Positions 31,441 to 40,785 are shown, counted from the stretch's first letter. The stretch: DNA of 50,161 nucleotides from an uncultured Lachnospiraceae bacterium (GCA_947626435.1 CANQSB010000022.1:1-50161), one strand, 5' to 3'. Made by a program: numbers and translations. Notes: a model not told the origin generated them from the letters alone.

Positions 31441-33147
31441 TCATTCTTCGCCAATAAGCACCTCCTTGCCCTTGAAGGCAAAGCCGTATTTTCGTATTCT
31501 CTCTGCGGGAATACCTTCCGCCGTAAGAGATGAAGCATACTTTTTTTCTTCTATCTGTTTCAGTGCTTCATTTAAAGTGTCGTCAAGGGATTTATCGCGG
31601 CGTTTATTGAAAACTTTAAATTCTATTATGATAGCGTCGTCTTGGTTACTCTGTGGCTTGAGCATCACATCATACCTGCCGAAACCGCTTTCGCGGTTTG
31701 ATGTTATCACATACTTGTCTTTAAGCTCCACTATAAGCCCCAAGATAAGACCATGATAAAAGCGCTCCGGCTGCGTGCGCCCCGAAGCCTTTCCGCCTGT
31801 GTCAAAGCTGCTGAATATTTCCTCCGATATGCTGTTTATATATTCATTCATTGCATCCGTATCTCCGGAAAGCAGTGCTCCAACAAACTCACCATAATCG
31901 GAAGTCGTTCTAAACCACCCTTTTATCATCTTCTCGAACATTATGTGGACTTCGTAGTTTGTAAGCGCAAGCTCATATTCCTGACTGCTCTCTACCGCGC
32001 CTTCTTTATAACCGGTATACTTATTAACACGCAAATAGCCTGATGCAAGCATAAGGCTCCAAAGCGTTTCCGCGCTGCCATCAAGCTGGTTGTATACAAG
32101 CTGCTCGTCTATATCAGTCTTGATAACACCACCGTCGAGCAGCGTCTCGAAGTGTTTCTTGATATCAGCATTCGCCTCACGCACAAGCTTGTTTATAAGG
32201 CTGTTGGCACTGGTATCTGCCCAATAAGAGGTAAATTTTTCCTTGCCAAGGTAATTAAGTATGGACCAAGGATTGTAAATATCCGTCACATTACCAAAAG
32301 TAAAGCCATCATACCACCACTTTACTCCACTTTTGTCCGTCAGCCCAAGTTCGTCCATCGCGCCGAAAACTTCCTGCTCCGTAAAACCGAAGATATCGGC
32401 ATATTTGTCGGATGTCGTTGTAACTACCTCTAAATTATTTAAGTCTGAAAAAATTGATTCCTTGCTCACCCTAGTAATGCCTGTCATTATGCCTCGTTCA
32501 AGCCATGGATTTGTCTTGAATGTGGAATTGAACATGCTGCGCGTGAATGAGACGAACTCATCCCAGTAGCCGTCAACATATGCCTCTTGCATTGGAGTAT
32601 CGTACTCGTCGAGGAGGATTATGACTTTTTTTCCATAATATCTGAAAAGAAATTCCGAAAGCTGCTTTATCGCCATAGTGGCAACACTTTCACTCATATC
32701 GGAAGACACCATGTCAAAAAGTTTCCTATCCATCTCCTCTAATGACGGACTTTCCTTTATGAACGAATATTTTCGATAGAGGCTTACTATTAGCTGGTAA
32801 ATCTTTTCTATGGCGGATTTGCAGCTTTTTTCCTTTATATCGGCAAAACTCAAAAAGATAACAGGATAAGTCCCCTGCAGCTTCTGGTATTTCTCATCCT
32901 TCCAAATGGAGAGTTTATCAAACAGATCACTGCGGTTTGCATAATCTACCGAAAAGAAGCTTTCCACCATGCTCATGGTAAGCGTCTTGCCAAAGCGCCT
33001 TGGACGCGTGATGAGTGTGACACTGTCGCCGCTTTCCCACCATTCCTTTATAAAAACGGTTTTATCCACATAAAAGTAGTTGTTTGATATAATCGTTTCA
33101 AAATTCTGTATGCCTATTCCTACTGTCCTTGCCATACTTATATCCAT
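31441..33147 (-). CDS. AAA-ATPase-like / PD-(D/E)XK nuclease-like protein (PF09820 + PF08011), paralog 2
   Basis: This is a paralog of the protein at 11803-13497, with the same two domains. The P-loop region RPRRFGKTLTMSM lies about 48 residues from the first Met. The Walker B is KVIILLDEYD, and the nuclease-like motif is GRYDVML then IIIEFK near the C-terminus. The closest blocks (ITRPRRFGKT, ERGIMTGITRVSKES, RFYHG) are identical in both. The start is uncertain: ATG at 33147 (GGAG 6 nt upstream), 33165 or 33135. I use 33147. It starts 26 nt after the GH1 stop on the same strand, which may be chance. The function is unknown. Confidence 0.84.
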   Translation of the reverse strand: MDISMARTVGIGIQNFETIISNNYFYVDKTVFIKEWWESGDSVTLITRPRRFGKTLTMSMVESFFSVDYANRSDLFDKLSIWKDEKYQKLQGTYPVIFLSFADIKEKSCKSAIEKIYQLIVSLYRKYSFIKESPSLEEMDRKLFDMVSSDMSESVATMAIKQLSEFLFRYYGKKVIILLDEYDTPMQEAYVDGYWDEFVSFTRSMFNSTFKTNPWLERGIMTGITRVSKESIFSDLNNLEVVTTTSDKYADIFGFTEQEVFGAMDELGLTDKSGVKWWYDGFTFGNVTDIYNPWSILNYLGKEKFTSYWADTSANSLINKLVREANADIKKHFETLLDGGVIKTDIDEQLVYNQLDGSAETLWSLMLASGYLRVNKYTGYKEGAVESSQEYELALTNYEVHIMFEKMIKGWFRTTSDYGEFVGALLSGDTDAMNEYINSISEEIFSSFDTGGKASGRTQPERFYHGLILGLIVELKDKYVITSNRESGFGRYDVMLKPQSNQDDAIIIEFKVFNKRRDKSLDDTLNEALKQIEEKKYASSLTAEGIPAERIRKYGFAFKGKEVLIGEE

Positions 33148-33173
33148 TCCGTTCTCCATCTCCAATGTTTCAT

Positions 33174-35000
33174 TTAACCGAATAAGACGCTCGACACCGT
33201 TATTTTTAGGCTGCCTGTAAATTCTGCCGTTCCAAAGCCGTTTGGAAGTATGAAGCAGTCGCCTTTCTTAATATACTGCCCGTTGATTAGTCCGTCGCCT
33301 TCTATGACATTCATAATAAGGAACGGATATTCCTGCTCAATTTTGGCAGAACCGTCAATTTCAAGCGTCCACTGCTTATACCGCCCGTCGTCAGGATGCG
33401 GGAAAGCGCTGCCAATCGAATTGTCAGAGTTGCCAAAAAGCTCCGGCTTTTCCGTCCACAACGCGCCGAGGCTTTTGCCTGCACAGCGCCCTTCTTTTAC
33501 AATGCATCCGCTATGCCAGCCGACTGCCGCCCCATTACTGCCGTCTGCCTGCTCGGAAGCGCTGCGATTGTTTCTGTCGTCTGCCTCTTGCTTGGACACG
33601 GGATTTACAAACAGGATTTCACCCTTCGTCCTTGTGCCGTTTATACTCAAATTCTTTCCGTTTGTCTCCATGACCTCCTTGTACCAATACGCGGAGTCCT
33701 TGGCAATCCTTTTCTGCGTGGCAAAATCTACATAAACTATGCCGAAACGGTCGCTGTAGCCTTTCTCCCACTCAAAATTGTCAAGGAATGACCAGAGAAA
33801 ATATCCCCTCAAATCAACGCCGTCATCGCTTGCTCGCTGTAGGCTTGAAAGGTATTTGTCCAGAAAATCTATTCTATTGTAATCATGTACGCGCCCGTCC
33901 TCTGAAACCCAATCGTGCGCCGACATTCCGTTTTCCGTAATGTAAAGCGGAATTTTGTAGCGCTCGTACAGGAATTTTGCCCCCCAGTAAAGCGCATCCG
34001 GCGTCACAGGCCAGTTTGTGGCGGTCTTGGGGAAGCCCTCGGGCCTGCCCACATACTCAGGCTTTCCGTCCTTGCCGCACCGCACGAAATAACCGTTGTA
34101 AATATTTTGTCCCATAAAATCTATCGGCTGATAGATGAGCTCCATATCCTCCTTTGTTATCTCGGGAAGATAGTCCTTATACTTTTCCAGCCCCTCCTCG
34201 GGATATTTTCCAAGAAATACAGGGTCAGAAAACCATGGTACATTCCATGTCCAGTTGTTTATAGGCTGGTCAAAGCCAAAGTATATGCTCCTTGCGGCTT
34301 CGATGTCCTCCTTGCTGTCCGTATATGGATATGCTACTCCGCATGTAGGCGCAAAGCCGATTTTTATCGGACGCTTCGCATATTTCCTAAGCTGCTTCAC
34401 TGCCGTCCCATGCGCGCGCAGCACATTGTGCGTTATCTGAAAAACATCCTTTGGAGAAAGCTTCAGCCCCGGAGCGTGCCCTCCTGTGAGATAGCCAAGA
34501 CCGATAAAGCACTGGGGTTCGTTAAAGGTAATAATATGCTCCGACAAATCAGAGAAATTCTCCGCCACTACCCTTGCATACTCGCCAAAATAGCCTATCA
34601 AATCCTCGTTCAGCCATCCACCCTTGTTTTGAAGCGCCTGCGGCAATTCCCAGTGGTACATTGTTATGTAGGGCGTTATGCCGTTTTTTATCATTTCTTT
34701 CATCATATCACGATAGAGAGCTATCGCCTTTTCATTTACCTCATCTGTGCCTGTCGGCATAACCCGCGCCCAGCTTATCGAAAAACGGTACGCCTTTACG
34801 CCAAGCAGACGCATCAAGGCGTAGTCCTCCTTGTACCTGTGAATGTGGTCGCAAGCGACGCTCCCGTCGTGTCCCTCGTACACTCTGCCGCTCTTTGCAA
34901 ACTCATCCCATATGCACACGCCCGCGCCGTCGTCCGCGTCGCGCCCTTCTATCTGATATGCGCTTGTCGCCACGCCCCATACAAAATCATCCTTAAACAT
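33174..35000 (-). CDS. GH1 beta-glucosidase/6-phospho-beta-glucosidase fused to a ManA-like cupin remnant
   Basis: This 608-residue cytoplasmic enzyme has no signal peptide. Residues 1-448 form a complete GH1 barrel with acid/base Glu161 (ITFNEPQ) and nucleophile Glu356 (YITENG). It hydrolyses beta-glucosides, beta-galactosides or fucosides; the exact sugar is not clear. Residues 490-608 are an extra domain: VKEGRCAGKSLGALWTEKPE and LFGN resemble the start of type I mannose-6-phosphate isomerase, while FLIMNVIEGDGLINGQYIKK and GDCFILPNGFG match its C-terminal cupin. The central catalytic part is missing, leaving only FPHPDD between them. The domain is probably a sugar-binding or structural appendage. 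The promoter lies at 35085-35114. Confidence 0.88.
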   Translation of the reverse strand: MFKDDFVWGVATSAYQIEGRDADDGAGVCIWDEFAKSGRVYEGHDGSVACDHIHRYKEDYALMRLLGVKAYRFSISWARVMPTGTDEVNEKAIALYRDMMKEMIKNGITPYITMYHWELPQALQNKGGWLNEDLIGYFGEYARVVAENFSDLSEHIITFNEPQCFIGLGYLTGGHAPGLKLSPKDVFQITHNVLRAHGTAVKQLRKYAKRPIKIGFAPTCGVAYPYTDSKEDIEAARSIYFGFDQPINNWTWNVPWFSDPVFLGKYPEEGLEKYKDYLPEITKEDMELIYQPIDFMGQNIYNGYFVRCGKDGKPEYVGRPEGFPKTATNWPVTPDALYWGAKFLYERYKIPLYITENGMSAHDWVSEDGRVHDYNRIDFLDKYLSSLQRASDDGVDLRGYFLWSFLDNFEWEKGYSDRFGIVYVDFATQKRIAKDSAYWYKEVMETNGKNLSINGTRTKGEILFVNPVSKQEADDRNNRSASEQADGSNGAAVGWHSGCIVKEGRCAGKSLGALWTEKPELFGNSDNSIGSAFPHPDDGRYKQWTLEIDGSAKIEQEYPFLIMNVIEGDGLINGQYIKKGDCFILPNGFGTAEFTGSLKITVSSVLFG

Positions 35001-35084
35001 AAATTTTTCCCTTTCTCCGTATGTTTTTGCCCACCACAGGGCATATGCCGTTCTTACTGCCCTAACGCCGGCTTTTATAGCGTT

Positions 35085-35114
35085 ATTTTACTATAGCTCA
35101 ATTGAGCGTGTCAA
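35085..35114 (-). promoter_or_regulatory. Promoter with built-in palindromic operator for the GH1 gene
   Basis: On the minus strand, -35 TTGACA (35114-35109), an 18-nt spacer and -10 TAAAAT (35090-35085). Most of the spacer is a 12-bp perfect palindrome, GCTCAATTGAGC (35096-35107). A repressor bound there would block RNA polymerase directly. Confidence 0.62.
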
Positions 35115-35133
35115 TTATTTTATGCCCCGCACC

Positions 35134-37026
35134 TTAATCCGCATTGCTTGCGGCAATCTTCACGCGGCTCCACAGGTTGCTGATTGTCTTTCTCGTCTTT
35201 TCGTTGTATTCAAATACCTCGTCCATATCGTTGTCCGTCCTTGGAATATAGGCATCTATTCCCTCGAATTCGCCGCCTTCGCCTGATAGCACCTCCATGA
35301 CCTCTTCATTTGCCGAGGTATAGCCTACATAGCTTGAATTATCATATGCCCCTTCGTAATCGCAAGCATAATTGATGAATGCGTGGGCGAGCGCGGGATT
35401 TTTGGCATTGGCGGGAATAACCATGGCATCAGACCAGATATTTGTGCCCGTCTGAGGCAGATAAAAGCCCATATCTTCATTTTCGGACATCACATATGTG
35501 GCATCTCCCGAATAAATCAGCCCCAAAGCCTTACGCCCCTGTGCCATATTGTCGATAATCTCATCTGTCACAATCTCGGGCTCCATCGTCTGCACGCATT
35601 TCACAAGCCAGTCATACGCCTCCTGAAGCTCGCTTTCATCCTCCGTATTCATAGAGTAACCGAGCGCTTTTAGAGCCATCATAAAGCTGTCGCGCTCCGA
35701 ATCGTACAAATAAATGTCACCTCGATATTTTTCATCCAGGAAAATATTGAAGCCCTCCCGCTCCAAATCCGCTATGTCAACCTTCGTCGTATCGTACACA
35801 ATACCGACAGTCCCCCAGAAATACGGCACTGAATATTCGTTGCCGGGGTCATACGGCAGATTTTTTACGGATGCCGTAAGGTTGTCTAAGCCGCTTATTT
35901 TGGAAGCATCAAGCTTTTGCAGATATCCTTCCATAATCAGCCTCTGTATCATGTAATCACTAGGAACAAGTATGTCAAATGACTCGCCGTTTGCCACCTT
36001 TATGTACATCTGCTCGTTTGAATCAAAGGTTTCCAAAATCACCTTCGCGCCTGTCGCTTCCTCAAAATCTCCGATTATATTCTCTCCTGTGTACTCACCC
36101 CATGTATATATGTGCAATGTCTGTCCTTCAAAAGGACGCTCCTTTGAGCCGCCTCCTGCACGCAGGCAGAGCACAAGCACAGCCGCAGCAGCCACGACCG
36201 CCGCCACAGGCACGAAGACCTTTCGCTTTTTAATCTCGTCCGATGTCTTACGCTTTGCCGCCACGACAGGTATTATATTCACTAGCACCAGCACAAAGGT
36301 GATGATGACCACCATCAGCGTAGATGCCGCATTTATGCTGGGATTGACGCGCTTGCTCATAGTGTAGACCACCATGCTCAAATTTTTCACGCCGCCCCCC
36401 GTAGCAAAATACGATATAATAAAATCGTCTACAGACATAGTGAACGCAATCAGCGCGCCCGCTACGATTCCCGGCGCAATCTGCGGTATGATAACCTTCG
36501 TCATAGCCTGCCATGGCGTCGCGCCCAAATCCATCGCCGCATCCGCAATATTCGGGTCAAGAGAGCGGATTTTCGGCATTACCGACAGTATGACATACGG
36601 TATGCAAAACGCGATATGGGCAAGCAGCATCGTCAGGTATCCCTTGTCCACCCGAAAGGTGATAAACAGCAGCATAAATCCGATAGCCGTCACAATCTCC
36701 GGATTCATCATCGGCAGATTGTCCACCTGCTCCATGATATTGCGCAGCACCTTGTTTGATTTGCTCAATCCTATGGCTGAAATTGTGCCTGCCGCCGTTG
36801 AAACGAGCGTCGCTATCAATGCAACTGAAAATGTCGTGTACAGAGCCTCCATCATAGTCCGCGATTCCAGCATCCGCTTATACCAGCGCAGCGAGAAGCC
36901 TGTGAAGCTTGTCAGCGACCTTCCGTCATTGAAAGAAAACACTATCATATATATGATTGGCAGATAGAAAAACGCAATAATAAAAGCCATAAGAATTTTC
37001 CCGATAGGGCGTCTGCCTTTTTTCAT
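35134..37026 (-). CDS. potCD: Fused spermidine/putrescine permease PotC and binding protein PotD
   Basis: This is one 630-residue chain combining two importer parts. Residues about 1-262 are the PotC permease with six helices and the EAA loop (DAAMDLGATPWQAMTKVIIPQ). One more membrane segment (about 268-288) tethers the PotD-like binding domain (about 298-630) outside the cell, beginning LHIYTWGEYTGENIIGDFEE, with YFWGTVGIVYDTT and LIYSGDATYVM typical of PotD. Such PotCD fusions are known in Clostridia; here the helix replaces a lipid anchor. The gene overlaps potB by 4 nt (ATGA). Polyamine import is the expected role. Confidence 0.93.
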   Translation of the reverse strand: MKKGRRPIGKILMAFIIAFFYLPIIYMIVFSFNDGRSLTSFTGFSLRWYKRMLESRTMMEALYTTFSVALIATLVSTAAGTISAIGLSKSNKVLRNIMEQVDNLPMMNPEIVTAIGFMLLFITFRVDKGYLTMLLAHIAFCIPYVILSVMPKIRSLDPNIADAAMDLGATPWQAMTKVIIPQIAPGIVAGALIAFTMSVDDFIISYFATGGGVKNLSMVVYTMSKRVNPSINAASTLMVVIITFVLVLVNIIPVVAAKRKTSDEIKKRKVFVPVAAVVAAAAVLVLCLRAGGGSKERPFEGQTLHIYTWGEYTGENIIGDFEEATGAKVILETFDSNEQMYIKVANGESFDILVPSDYMIQRLIMEGYLQKLDASKISGLDNLTASVKNLPYDPGNEYSVPYFWGTVGIVYDTTKVDIADLEREGFNIFLDEKYRGDIYLYDSERDSFMMALKALGYSMNTEDESELQEAYDWLVKCVQTMEPEIVTDEIIDNMAQGRKALGLIYSGDATYVMSENEDMGFYLPQTGTNIWSDAMVIPANAKNPALAHAFINYACDYEGAYDNSSYVGYTSANEEVMEVLSGEGGEFEGIDAYIPRTDNDMDEVFEYNEKTRKTISNLWSRVKIAASNAD

Positions 37027-37868
37027 AAGTTTTTTTCCTCCTGTCCGCCCTGATTTCTATTTTCCAGCTTACGCACGACAGCCATAAGCAGCATCATGAT
37101 AAATGCCATAATCATAGAAACCGCGCTGCCAAAATTCCATTCGCCTACAGTAATGAACTGGTTTTCAATCATATTTCCAATAAGGAAATACTGTCCCCCG
37201 CCGAGAAGCTTAGGTATAAAGAAAGAGCTGACCGCGGGCAAAAATACCAGCGTAATGCCGTTTACTACACCCGGGAGCGACAGCGGAAGCGTGACGCGCG
37301 CAAAGGTCTGCATGGGATTTGCCCCCAAGTCCGACCCCGCCTCAAGGAGCGCACCGTCCATTTTGCACAACGAGGTATTAATCTGCAAAATCATAAACGG
37401 CAGGAAATTGTACACCATTCCCAGAAGCACCGCGCCTTCCGTATATAAAAGCTCTTTTTCTCCCGGCATAAAAAGGGACACTATGCGCTGAAGCAATCCG
37501 CCCTCCGTAAGAAGGCCAATCCAGGCATATGTCCTGACCAGCATATTTATCCACATAGGAATCGTGATACAGAGTATCAACTTGCTCTGTAGGCCTTCTT
37601 CGCATCGTGAAATAAAATATGCCGCCGGATATCCAAGCAAAAGGCATATAATTGTCGTCTTAACCGCAATCCACAATGAACGCCACAAAATTTTCAGGAA
37701 ATCCGGGTCAGTGAAAAATGTGACATAATGCTCCAATGTGACTGAAAAAGAGAAAATGCTGTTTCCGGGCTGCGTAATCGAATAAAACGCGATAAGCGCC
37801 ATCGGAAGCACCAGCATAATCACCGCCCATATAATATATGGTATTGCAAGCTGCGAAAATTTTTTCAT
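37023..37868 (-). CDS. potB: Spermidine/putrescine ABC permease PotB
   Basis: This 281-residue membrane permease has six helices and the coupling-loop block ALLEAGSDLGANPMQTFARV, which contacts the PotA ATPase. PNGSI-like RTYAWIGLLTEGG (about 112-124) and the C-terminal KLLGGGQYFLIGNMIENQF are typical of PotB. The start ATG at 37868 lies 19 nt after the potA stop, and the stop overlaps the start of the potCD fusion. The order potA-potB-potCD is the usual importer operon order. Confidence 0.93.
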   Translation of the reverse strand: MKKFSQLAIPYIIWAVIMLVLPMALIAFYSITQPGNSIFSFSVTLEHYVTFFTDPDFLKILWRSLWIAVKTTIICLLLGYPAAYFISRCEEGLQSKLILCITIPMWINMLVRTYAWIGLLTEGGLLQRIVSLFMPGEKELLYTEGAVLLGMVYNFLPFMILQINTSLCKMDGALLEAGSDLGANPMQTFARVTLPLSLPGVVNGITLVFLPAVSSFFIPKLLGGGQYFLIGNMIENQFITVGEWNFGSAVSMIMAFIMMLLMAVVRKLENRNQGGQEEKNL

Positions 37869-37887
37869 TTTTATCCCCCATACCGCC

Positions 37888-39465
37888 TTAATGTTTTGTT
37901 ATCGACATTACATGAATATCCTCCGGGAAGAATGTCAGGCCGACCTTCTCCCCCTCCTCCGTATAGTCCGTCGTATGTATCTTAAATTCGCGTCCCTGTG
38001 TCCAAAACGTAATCGGATATATTCCCTCCGTAATATTGTCCGGCTCAAAATCATAATCTACAGTAATATCCACGCTCTCGTTCTCATCGCTCAGCTTCCA
38101 TGCCTGCGCATTTGCCCATGTTTTGATGTCTATGTCAAGCGCCTGCGACTCTTTAATCTCATCAACCGTCGTCATAAAGTTAAACGCCATCACGCCTTCG
38201 TTTGCCTTTTCATTTCTGACAAAGGGCTGATTGACTACATGTATGGTGCGCTCTATACTCAGACCGTTTGACGTAGAAAACTTTACGGGATAATCGCCTT
38301 CTTTTTCCTCAAGCTCGTACTCGATTTTGGCAATGGAAACATATTCGTCGCTTACAGGATTCCATGCCTGCGCGTTTGAGCGGGCGATAATTTCCTTATC
38401 GTTAAGACCCTTAACGTCCTCGATGTCTACATAGAAATCCGTCGCGCTCATCTTTTCTTTTCCGTCGTCGCTGACCGCATCCCTGTTTTTAGTCACGTGC
38501 ATATTTACCGTCACCTTAGTACCGGCAACCGTTTCCACCATAATCTCATAGTGAACGCCCTTAAACAACACGCTCAGGACTTCCCCTGTCAGCTTGCCGT
38601 CCTTTACGTCAACGATGTCAATATCCTCCGGGCGTATGACCACATCCACAGGTTCATTGGGCTTAAAGCCATAATCCACACAGTCAAACGTAATATCGTC
38701 AAAACGCACCTTATAGTCTTCCACCATCGTTCCCTGAATGATATTGCTCTCACCGATAAAATTCGCGACATAGCGGTTGGCAGGCTCATTGTAAATCTCC
38801 TGCGGTGTCCCTATCTGCTGGATTTCGCCGCCGCGTATCACAACAATCTTGTCAGACATAGTCAGCGCCTCTTCCTGGTCATGCGTGACGAAAATAAAGG
38901 TAATGCCTACCTCCTGCTGAATACGCTTGAGCTCGTACTGCATTTCCTTGCGAAGCTTCAAATCCAACGCCGCCAAAGGCTCGTCCAAAAGCAGCACCTT
39001 CGGCTCATTTACAAGGGCGCGAGCGATAGCGACCCTCTGCTGCTGTCCGCCGGACAGGAGCGTCGTGTTTTTGTTTTCATACCCCTCAAGACCGATAAGC
39101 TTAAGCATTTTCATTACCTTTTGCTCAATGACGTCCTTACCCATCTTTTTGATTTTGAGGCCGAACGCGATATTTTCGTACACATTTAAATGCGGAAACA
39201 GAGCATACTTCTGAAATACCGTATTTACCTCCCTTTTGTAAGGCGGTATGTCATTTATCTCCTGTCCGTCAAAAATCACCTGTCCCTCGTCAGCATTCAA
39301 AAATCCCCCGAGAATGCGGAGCAAAGTCGTCTTGCCGCATCCACTGGGACCCAAAAGCGTCACAAATTCATTTTCATAAATATCAAGACTTACACCCTTC
39401 AGAATAATCTGATTGTCAAAGCTTTTTACTATATTGCGAAATTCTATCAGTTTTTTCCCTTGCAT
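37888..39465 (-). CDS. potA: Spermidine/putrescine ABC ATPase PotA with a duplicated Ig-like insert in its TOBE domain
   Basis: This 525-residue ATPase is much longer than the usual 350-380. The NBD is normal: Walker [10 protein letters not shown] (39-47), signature LSGGQ (137-141), Walker B LLLDEP (158-163) and H-loop FVTHDQ. The regulatory TOBE domain begins at about 240 ([15 protein letters not shown]) but is split. After HVTKNRDAV, an insert of about 160 residues (327-489) carries two repeats built on NAQAW with a following DYP/IYP-type strand. The TOBE end then resumes (EFKIHTT and PEDIHVM). The start at 39465 has GGAG 10 nt upstream; the in-frame ATG at 39522 is not supported. It is the first gene of the polyamine importer operon. 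Confidence 0.92.
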   Translation of the reverse strand: MQGKKLIEFRNIVKSFDNQIILKGVSLDIYENEFVTLLGPSGCGKTTLLRILGGFLNADEGQVIFDGQEINDIPPYKREVNTVFQKYALFPHLNVYENIAFGLKIKKMGKDVIEQKVMKMLKLIGLEGYENKNTTLLSGGQQQRVAIARALVNEPKVLLLDEPLAALDLKLRKEMQYELKRIQQEVGITFIFVTHDQEEALTMSDKIVVIRGGEIQQIGTPQEIYNEPANRYVANFIGESNIIQGTMVEDYKVRFDDITFDCVDYGFKPNEPVDVVIRPEDIDIVDVKDGKLTGEVLSVLFKGVHYEIMVETVAGTKVTVNMHVTKNRDAVSDDGKEKMSATDFYVDIEDVKGLNDKEIIARSNAQAWNPVSDEYVSIAKIEYELEEKEGDYPVKFSTSNGLSIERTIHVVNQPFVRNEKANEGVMAFNFMTTVDEIKESQALDIDIKTWANAQAWKLSDENESVDITVDYDFEPDNITEGIYPITFWTQGREFKIHTTDYTEEGEKVGLTFFPEDIHVMSITKH

Positions 39466-39538
39466 TTGCTGCGTTCTCCTCTCCGGGCTGCGTGTGGTTC
39501 CAGCTTGTATTGCCGGCTGCAATTTACAGTTATAATAT

Positions 39539-39567
39539 GTTATACCACAAAGCTGTCATTATTGCAA
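39539..39567 (-). promoter_or_regulatory. sigma-A promoter for the pot operon
   Basis: On the minus strand, -35 TTGCAA (39567-39562), a 17-nt spacer and -10 TATAAC (39544-39539), about 80 nt before the potA start. Confidence 0.65.
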
Positions 39568-39772
39568 ATTATCATATTAAATGGCATTGAGCGCTTGAAA
39601 AGGTATCGGTTTATGGAATATAGTGAATATATAAAATATTGGGAAACGGCACAGAAAATATTTTTGTTTTTCAAATTTTAACTACATTTTATTTTCGGCA
39701 TTTATAATCTATGCAGACGACAAAAATATATGGCGTCCGAACATAAAGAACCGTTAAAGGAGGGACCAAGAT
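39568..39772. other. Divergent region between potA and the response regulator
   Basis: No firm gene is seen. A TATAAT (39703-39708) about 65 nt before the response-regulator start is a likely -10 for it, without a good -35. A 22-codon plus-strand frame from 39613 follows AAAAGG, but nothing else supports it. Confidence 0.4.
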
Positions 39773-40453
39773 ATGCGCATACTTCTTGCCGAAGACGAGC
39801 GCTCGCTCTCGCGTGTATTAGTCACGATATTCCAAAAAAACAATTATTCCGTCGATGCCGTATATGACGGCGAGGAAGCGTTAAGCTACCTCCAGTCAGG
39901 AAACTATGACGCGGCGGTGCTTGACATTATGATGCCCAAGATGGACGGGATAACCGTCTTAAAAAAGACACGCCTGTCAGGAAACCAAATTCCGATTTTG
40001 ATGCTCACAGCAAAAGGCGAGGTTGACGACAAAGTTTTAGGACTTGACAGCGGCGCCAACGACTACCTGCCCAAGCCCTTTGACACCAAAGAACTGCTCG
40101 CGCGGCTGCGCGCCATCACGCGAAGCCATATATCGGCGGACACAAAGCTGCGCATGGGAAACATTTCGCTCGACCGCTCGACCTTCGAGCTTTCCTCGCC
40201 CACAGGAAGCTTTCAGCTCGCCAACAAGGAATTTCAGATGATGGAATTTCTTATGTCAAACCCGCACAGCATCATTTCCTCCGAGCATTTTATGGAAAAA
40301 ATATGGGGCTTGGACTCAGAAGCCGAGATTAATGTCGTATGGGTGTATATCTCATACCTGCGCAAAAAGCTCGCGGCGCTAAACGCGGACATTTGCATAA
40401 AGGCGTCGCGTAATGCAGGTTACTCTTTAGAACAAAACATTAAGAAAGTCTAA
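39773..40453 (+). CDS. OmpR/PhoB-family response regulator
   Basis: This 226-residue transcription factor is half of a two-component system. The receiver domain (1-115) has the acidic pocket AEDER, the phosphoacceptor Asp51 (AVLDIMMPKMDG), Thr at LMLTAKG and Lys in YLPKPF. The winged-helix output domain (about 130-222) includes FQLANKEFQMMEFLMSNPHS and VVWVYISYLRKKL. AAAGGAGGG is 8 nt before the ATG. The cognate kinase is at 40950-42176, but 496 bp of repeats lie between, an unusual gap for such a pair. The stop codon lies inside the first hairpin of those repeats. Confidence 0.93.
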   Translation: MRILLAEDERSLSRVLVTIFQKNNYSVDAVYDGEEALSYLQSGNYDAAVLDIMMPKMDGITVLKKTRLSGNQIPILMLTAKGEVDDKVLGLDSGANDYLPKPFDTKELLARLRAITRSHISADTKLRMGNISLDRSTFELSSPTGSFQLANKEFQMMEFLMSNPHSIISSEHFMEKIWGLDSEAEINVVWVYISYLRKKLAALNADICIKASRNAGYSLEQNIKKV

Positions 40454-40640
40454 GGCGATAAAAGACATCGCCTAAGACTTTCTAAATGTTTAGAAAAACG
40501 CAAGGACGGCGTTTTTCTTGGTGCTTCTCACTAACATTTTTGCTGAAAGCCTATGGCGATGAAAGACATCGCTTATGGTTTTCTATATGTTTGGAAAACG
40601 CAAGGGCGGCGTTTTCTTGGTGCTTTCTACATCTATGGTG
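40444..40640 (+). repeat. Tandem pair of double-hairpin units after the response regulator
   Basis: Two copies of an about 100-nt unit start at 40444 and 40545. Each has a first hairpin (copy 1: GAAAGTCTAAGGCGAT at 40444-40459 pairing perfectly with 40467-40482) and a second one (copy 1: AGAAAAACG at 40492-40500 with CGTTTTTCT at 40510-40518). Copy 2 keeps both with GU pairs and an internal loop. Each unit ends CTTGGTGCTT. The first hairpin of copy 1 includes the stop codon of the regulator. They could be mRNA-processing or attenuation structures, or a duplicated small-RNA unit. Confidence 0.75.
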
Positions 40641-40773
40641 AAGCTCTATTCGATAACATAGAGTTTGTGGGAAATATACAAAACAAACGACGATTCGCAT
40701 CGCGCACCAAGTCGCAGTTTTGTATATTTCACACAAACTCGGACGGTTGAGAACACTTTCCACAATCACATAA
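40639..40773 (+). repeat. R element copy B
   Basis: About 135 bp, with the outer part AAGCTCTATTCGATAACATA. The inner hairpin has arms GAGTTTGTG and GAAATATACAAAAC, matching the mirror arms GTTTTGTATATTTC and CACAAACTC. The conserved tail is GGACGGTTGAGAACAC. The arm sequence differs from copies A, C and D at several sites, but each change is matched on the opposite arm. Confidence 0.82.
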
Positions 40774-40785
40774 TAATTTCAAGAC

